From Pedobacter sp. BMA (GTDB lineage: Bacteria; Bacteroidota; Bacteroidia; Sphingobacteriales; Sphingobacteriaceae), in NCBI RefSeq assembly GCF_001027745.1, contig NZ_LECU01000007.1, forward strand, positions 124,001 to 188,000: a stretch of 64,000 nucleotides of DNA, in the 5' to 3' direction. The notes beneath the pieces were generated by a model. It worked only from the letters and a program-made list of their open reading frames with translations. It was not told where the DNA came from and did no database searches. Positions 62,229 through 64,000 of this stretch are shown here, piece by piece. The number at the start of each line of letters is the position of its first letter. The stretch's first letter is position 1. The position numbers were made by a program, and so were the translations under genes.

Positions 62229-63164
62229 CTAGATTAATTTTGGAAGTAATTTATCTAAATCTTCGCGTAAATGCTCATGCTGATGCGGAAGTTTCAGGTG
62301 GGTACCCAATTCATTCAAAGGCTCATCCACAGTAAAACCAGGATTTTCGGTGGCAATCTCAAATAATACACCTCCTGGCTCACGAAAGTATAGTGAATAA
62401 AAATAATCACGGTCTATCTTCGGTGTAATCTGCAGGTTCTTACTCAAAATCTGCTCCCTCAGTTCCATTTGAATATCCTCATTTTTAACACGGAAAGCAA
62501 CATGGTGATTGGTACCCGCAGCATTTCTGCCGCGGATGCCTGAAGGAACTTCCAGTAAATCTACAACAGCAGCGTTCTCCACGGTATCGGTTATAAAACG
62601 GTAACGGTTCCCTTCCTGCGCAAGCAGCCTGTAGCCGAACAGGTCTGTCAGCACTTTTGCCGTTTCATCAATACTTTGTAAAGTAAGGGTGGTACTGTGA
62701 AATCCTCTGGTAGCTGTATCTTTTTTGATATCATTGGTTTCCCATGGAGATCTGCTGTCTGCGTTTGCTGGTACTATCAAACTCAATGATAGTCCGTCCG
62801 GATCTTTAAATGCCAGTACCTGTTCGCCAAACCGCTCTGTAATTTCTTTGGTTTTAATGTTCGCGGCTCCAAAGCGTGCTAACCAGAACTCATGGCTTCC
62901 TGCGGGTACCGAATAACCAATCTCCGTAGCCATGCCAACACCCTCTGTTCCGGGTCCAATACCATCCCAGGGGAAAAAAGTAAGTATGGTCCCTGCCGAG
63001 CCGGTCTCGTCGCCATAGTACAGGTGATAAGTTCCCGGATCATCAAAATTGACAGTTTTTTTAACCAGCCTTAAGCCCATTGTTTTAGTGTAAAAATCGA
63101 AATTCTGCTGTGCATTTCCTGCTATCGCAGTAATGTGGTGCAATCCTAAAATATTATTGTTCAT
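62229..63164 (-). CDS. Ring-cleaving dioxygenase, glyoxalase fold (MhqO-like)
   Basis: 311 residues, two VOC-fold modules. GLHHITAIAGNAQQNFDFY opens the first and FHSTTLTLQSI the second, with the metal-ligand His and Glu pattern (HHITAI, NHHVAFRV, GGVLFEIATE). This is the MhqO/MhqA class that cleaves hydroquinones or catechols extradiol. It heads the GNAT, esterase and TMEM175 genes with 2-7-base gaps, so one operon. Aromatic substrate unknown. Confidence 0.92.
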   Translation of the reverse strand: MNNNILGLHHITAIAGNAQQNFDFYTKTMGLRLVKKTVNFDDPGTYHLYYGDETGSAGTILTFFPWDGIGPGTEGVGMATEIGYSVPAGSHEFWLARFGAANIKTKEITERFGEQVLAFKDPDGLSLSLIVPANADSRSPWETNDIKKDTATRGFHSTTLTLQSIDETAKVLTDLFGYRLLAQEGNRYRFITDTVENAAVVDLLEVPSGIRGRNAAGTNHHVAFRVKNEDIQMELREQILSKNLQITPKIDRDYFYSLYFREPGGVLFEIATENPGFTVDEPLNELGTHLKLPHQHEHLREDLDKLLPKLI

Positions 63165-63196
63165 TTCTTCTAAATTTATTGTTGATTATTATTTAA

Positions 63197-64000
63197 CTAT
63201 GCTTCCGAATTGTAACTGACGGCTTCTACCGCCATTTCATTTTGCCTGGTAAAAGAGATCTCCAGCGTCAGTCCGTCATCACGCTTCATTTCAAATTTCC
63301 CATTGAGCTGATCGGTAAGTCCGTTCATCAAACTCATCCCCAGCGATTCTGTATCATCCGGATCAAAATCAATGGGCAAACCTATGCCGTCGTCCGCAAT
63401 ACTGAGCCTGCAGCCATTGTTTTCCATTGCCACAAACTGAATCTTTACTATTCCCGTTCTTAAACCCGGAAAAGCATATTTAATGGCATTGCTAATGGCT
63501 TCATTTAAAATTAAACCCAGTGGAACGGCCTGAGCAACATCGAGTTTCAGTTCATCAGTAACCAGTTCAAACCTGATTTTCTTTTCTGTTCCAAAACATT
63601 CAATCATGTATTCCACCAATTCTTTGATATACCATTTCATATCAATTTCCGCCAGGTTATCAGACTGGTACAGCTTCTGGTGGATGAGCGACATGGCATG
63701 CATGCGGTTCTGGCTGTTTCTGATTGCCACTAAGGCGTCTTCATTGTCTAAATAGGCCGACTGCGTATTCAGCAGACTAATCACGATCTGCAGGTTATTC
63801 TTTACCCGGTGATGAATTTCCCGGAGAAGCCACTCTTTTTCTCCGACAATTTTCCTGAGCAACTCATTCTGTGCATTTATTTCGGTTTGTTTTTGTTCTA
63901 AAATTGTATTGCTAAGTTTTTTCAGGCGGTAACGGTTGTATATTAAACCGGCAAACAAAAATGCAACTAAAATACCGGCAACAAAAATATAGCGCACTCG
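63197..64000 (-). CDS. Sensor histidine kinase (HisKA_2), 5' end cut by window edge
   Basis: The C-terminal 268 or more residues of a membrane sensor kinase; the frame is open to the last base, so it begins outside the window. A membrane helix (YIFVAGILVAFLFAGLIYN) is followed by a coiled coil, then the HisKA_2 phospho-acceptor (LLREIHHRVKNNLQ) and the ATPase domain (NEAISNAIKYAF, DDGIGLP, LGMSLM). The upstream part is likely TPR-rich, as in other Bacteroidota kinases of this type, but this is not visible here. It is 32 bases upstream of the dioxygenase gene and could be co-transcribed. Confidence 0.88.
   Translation of the reverse strand, partial: RVRYIFVAGILVAFLFAGLIYNRYRLKKLSNTILEQKQTEINAQNELLRKIVGEKEWLLREIHHRVKNNLQIVISLLNTQSAYLDNEDALVAIRNSQNRMHAMSLIHQKLYQSDNLAEIDMKWYIKELVEYMIECFGTEKKIRFELVTDELKLDVAQAVPLGLILNEAISNAIKYAFPGLRTGIVKIQFVAMENNGCRLSIADDGIGLPIDFDPDDTESLGMSLMNGLTDQLNGKFEMKRDDGLTLEISFTRQNEMAVEAVSYNSEA

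Noticed and set aside
1..64000. CRISPR array, prophage, insertion sequence or attachment site
   Set aside because: No regularly spaced repeats, transposase or integrase genes, or tRNA-end duplications were seen, including around tRNA-Lys.

Overview
The window looks like chromosome of a Bacteroidota bacterium, most probably a Sphingobacteriaceae member close to Pedobacter. The assignment rests on AT-rich DNA, Bacteroidota-type promoters (TTG, about 20 nt, TAnnTTTG) in front of the SRP RNA, tRNA-Lys and other genes, weak ribosome binding sites, many short-signal lipoproteins, the futalosine menaquinone route, and families typical of the phylum (GH127/GH130, DUF2490, LytTR and TPR-HTH regulators). 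I see no phage, insertion sequence or CRISPR array.

Layout. 1-5.1 kb: two tandem SDR paralogues (the first cut by the window edge), an NlpC/P60 lipoprotein and mutS. 5.2-8.4 kb: a ribosome hibernation factor with an unusual leader, then a menaquinone operon (mqnE, histidine phosphatase, mqnA). 8.6-14.3 kb: a lipocalin-like lipoprotein, a PLP trans-sulfuration enzyme, a GH130 protein, a histidine kinase and a metallophosphoesterase. 14.4-21.7 kb: glutamate synthase gltBD, the SRP RNA gene (hidden under a spurious ORF) and a transaldolase-family aldolase. 21.8-34.9 kb: gmhB, a FucP-type sugar transporter, an exported formylglycine-generating-enzyme-like lipoprotein, tRNA-Lys, small proteins, a nitrilase, a LamG-GH127 arabinofuranosidase, and a TetR/SDR pair with two operator-like sites. 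35.2-39.1 kb: a PaoABC-like periplasmic molybdenum aldehyde oxidoreductase. 39.1-41.1 kb: an island of small unknown genes next to four 11-bp repeats. 41.1-45.1 kb: an SDR and a Crp/Fnr gene sharing a 16-bp palindrome, a TPR-HTH regulator and a DUF4870 protein.

The most interesting stretch is 45.2-52.2 kb: a tightly overlapping minus-strand operon with a membrane GT-C glycosyltransferase, FAD oxidoreductase, SAM methyltransferase, type III polyketide synthase, hotdog dehydratase, ketosynthase, acyl carrier protein and phosphopantetheinyl transferase. It reads as a self-contained pathway in which a dedicated ACP-bound acyl chain primes a type III PKS and the aromatic or pyrone head is then methylated and oxidised, giving a phenolic lipid or quinone-like product.

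52.5-64 kb is about stress and signalling: a cold-shock protein, then a transcription unit of LytTR response regulator, hybrid histidine kinase, a thioredoxin-reductase-like flavoprotein without its CxxC, a UBP-type zinc finger protein and a quinone oxidoreductase; a sigma-54 activator; and an mhq-like group (ring-cleaving dioxygenase, GNAT, esterase) with a TMEM175-type channel. The window ends inside a HisKA_2 histidine kinase.
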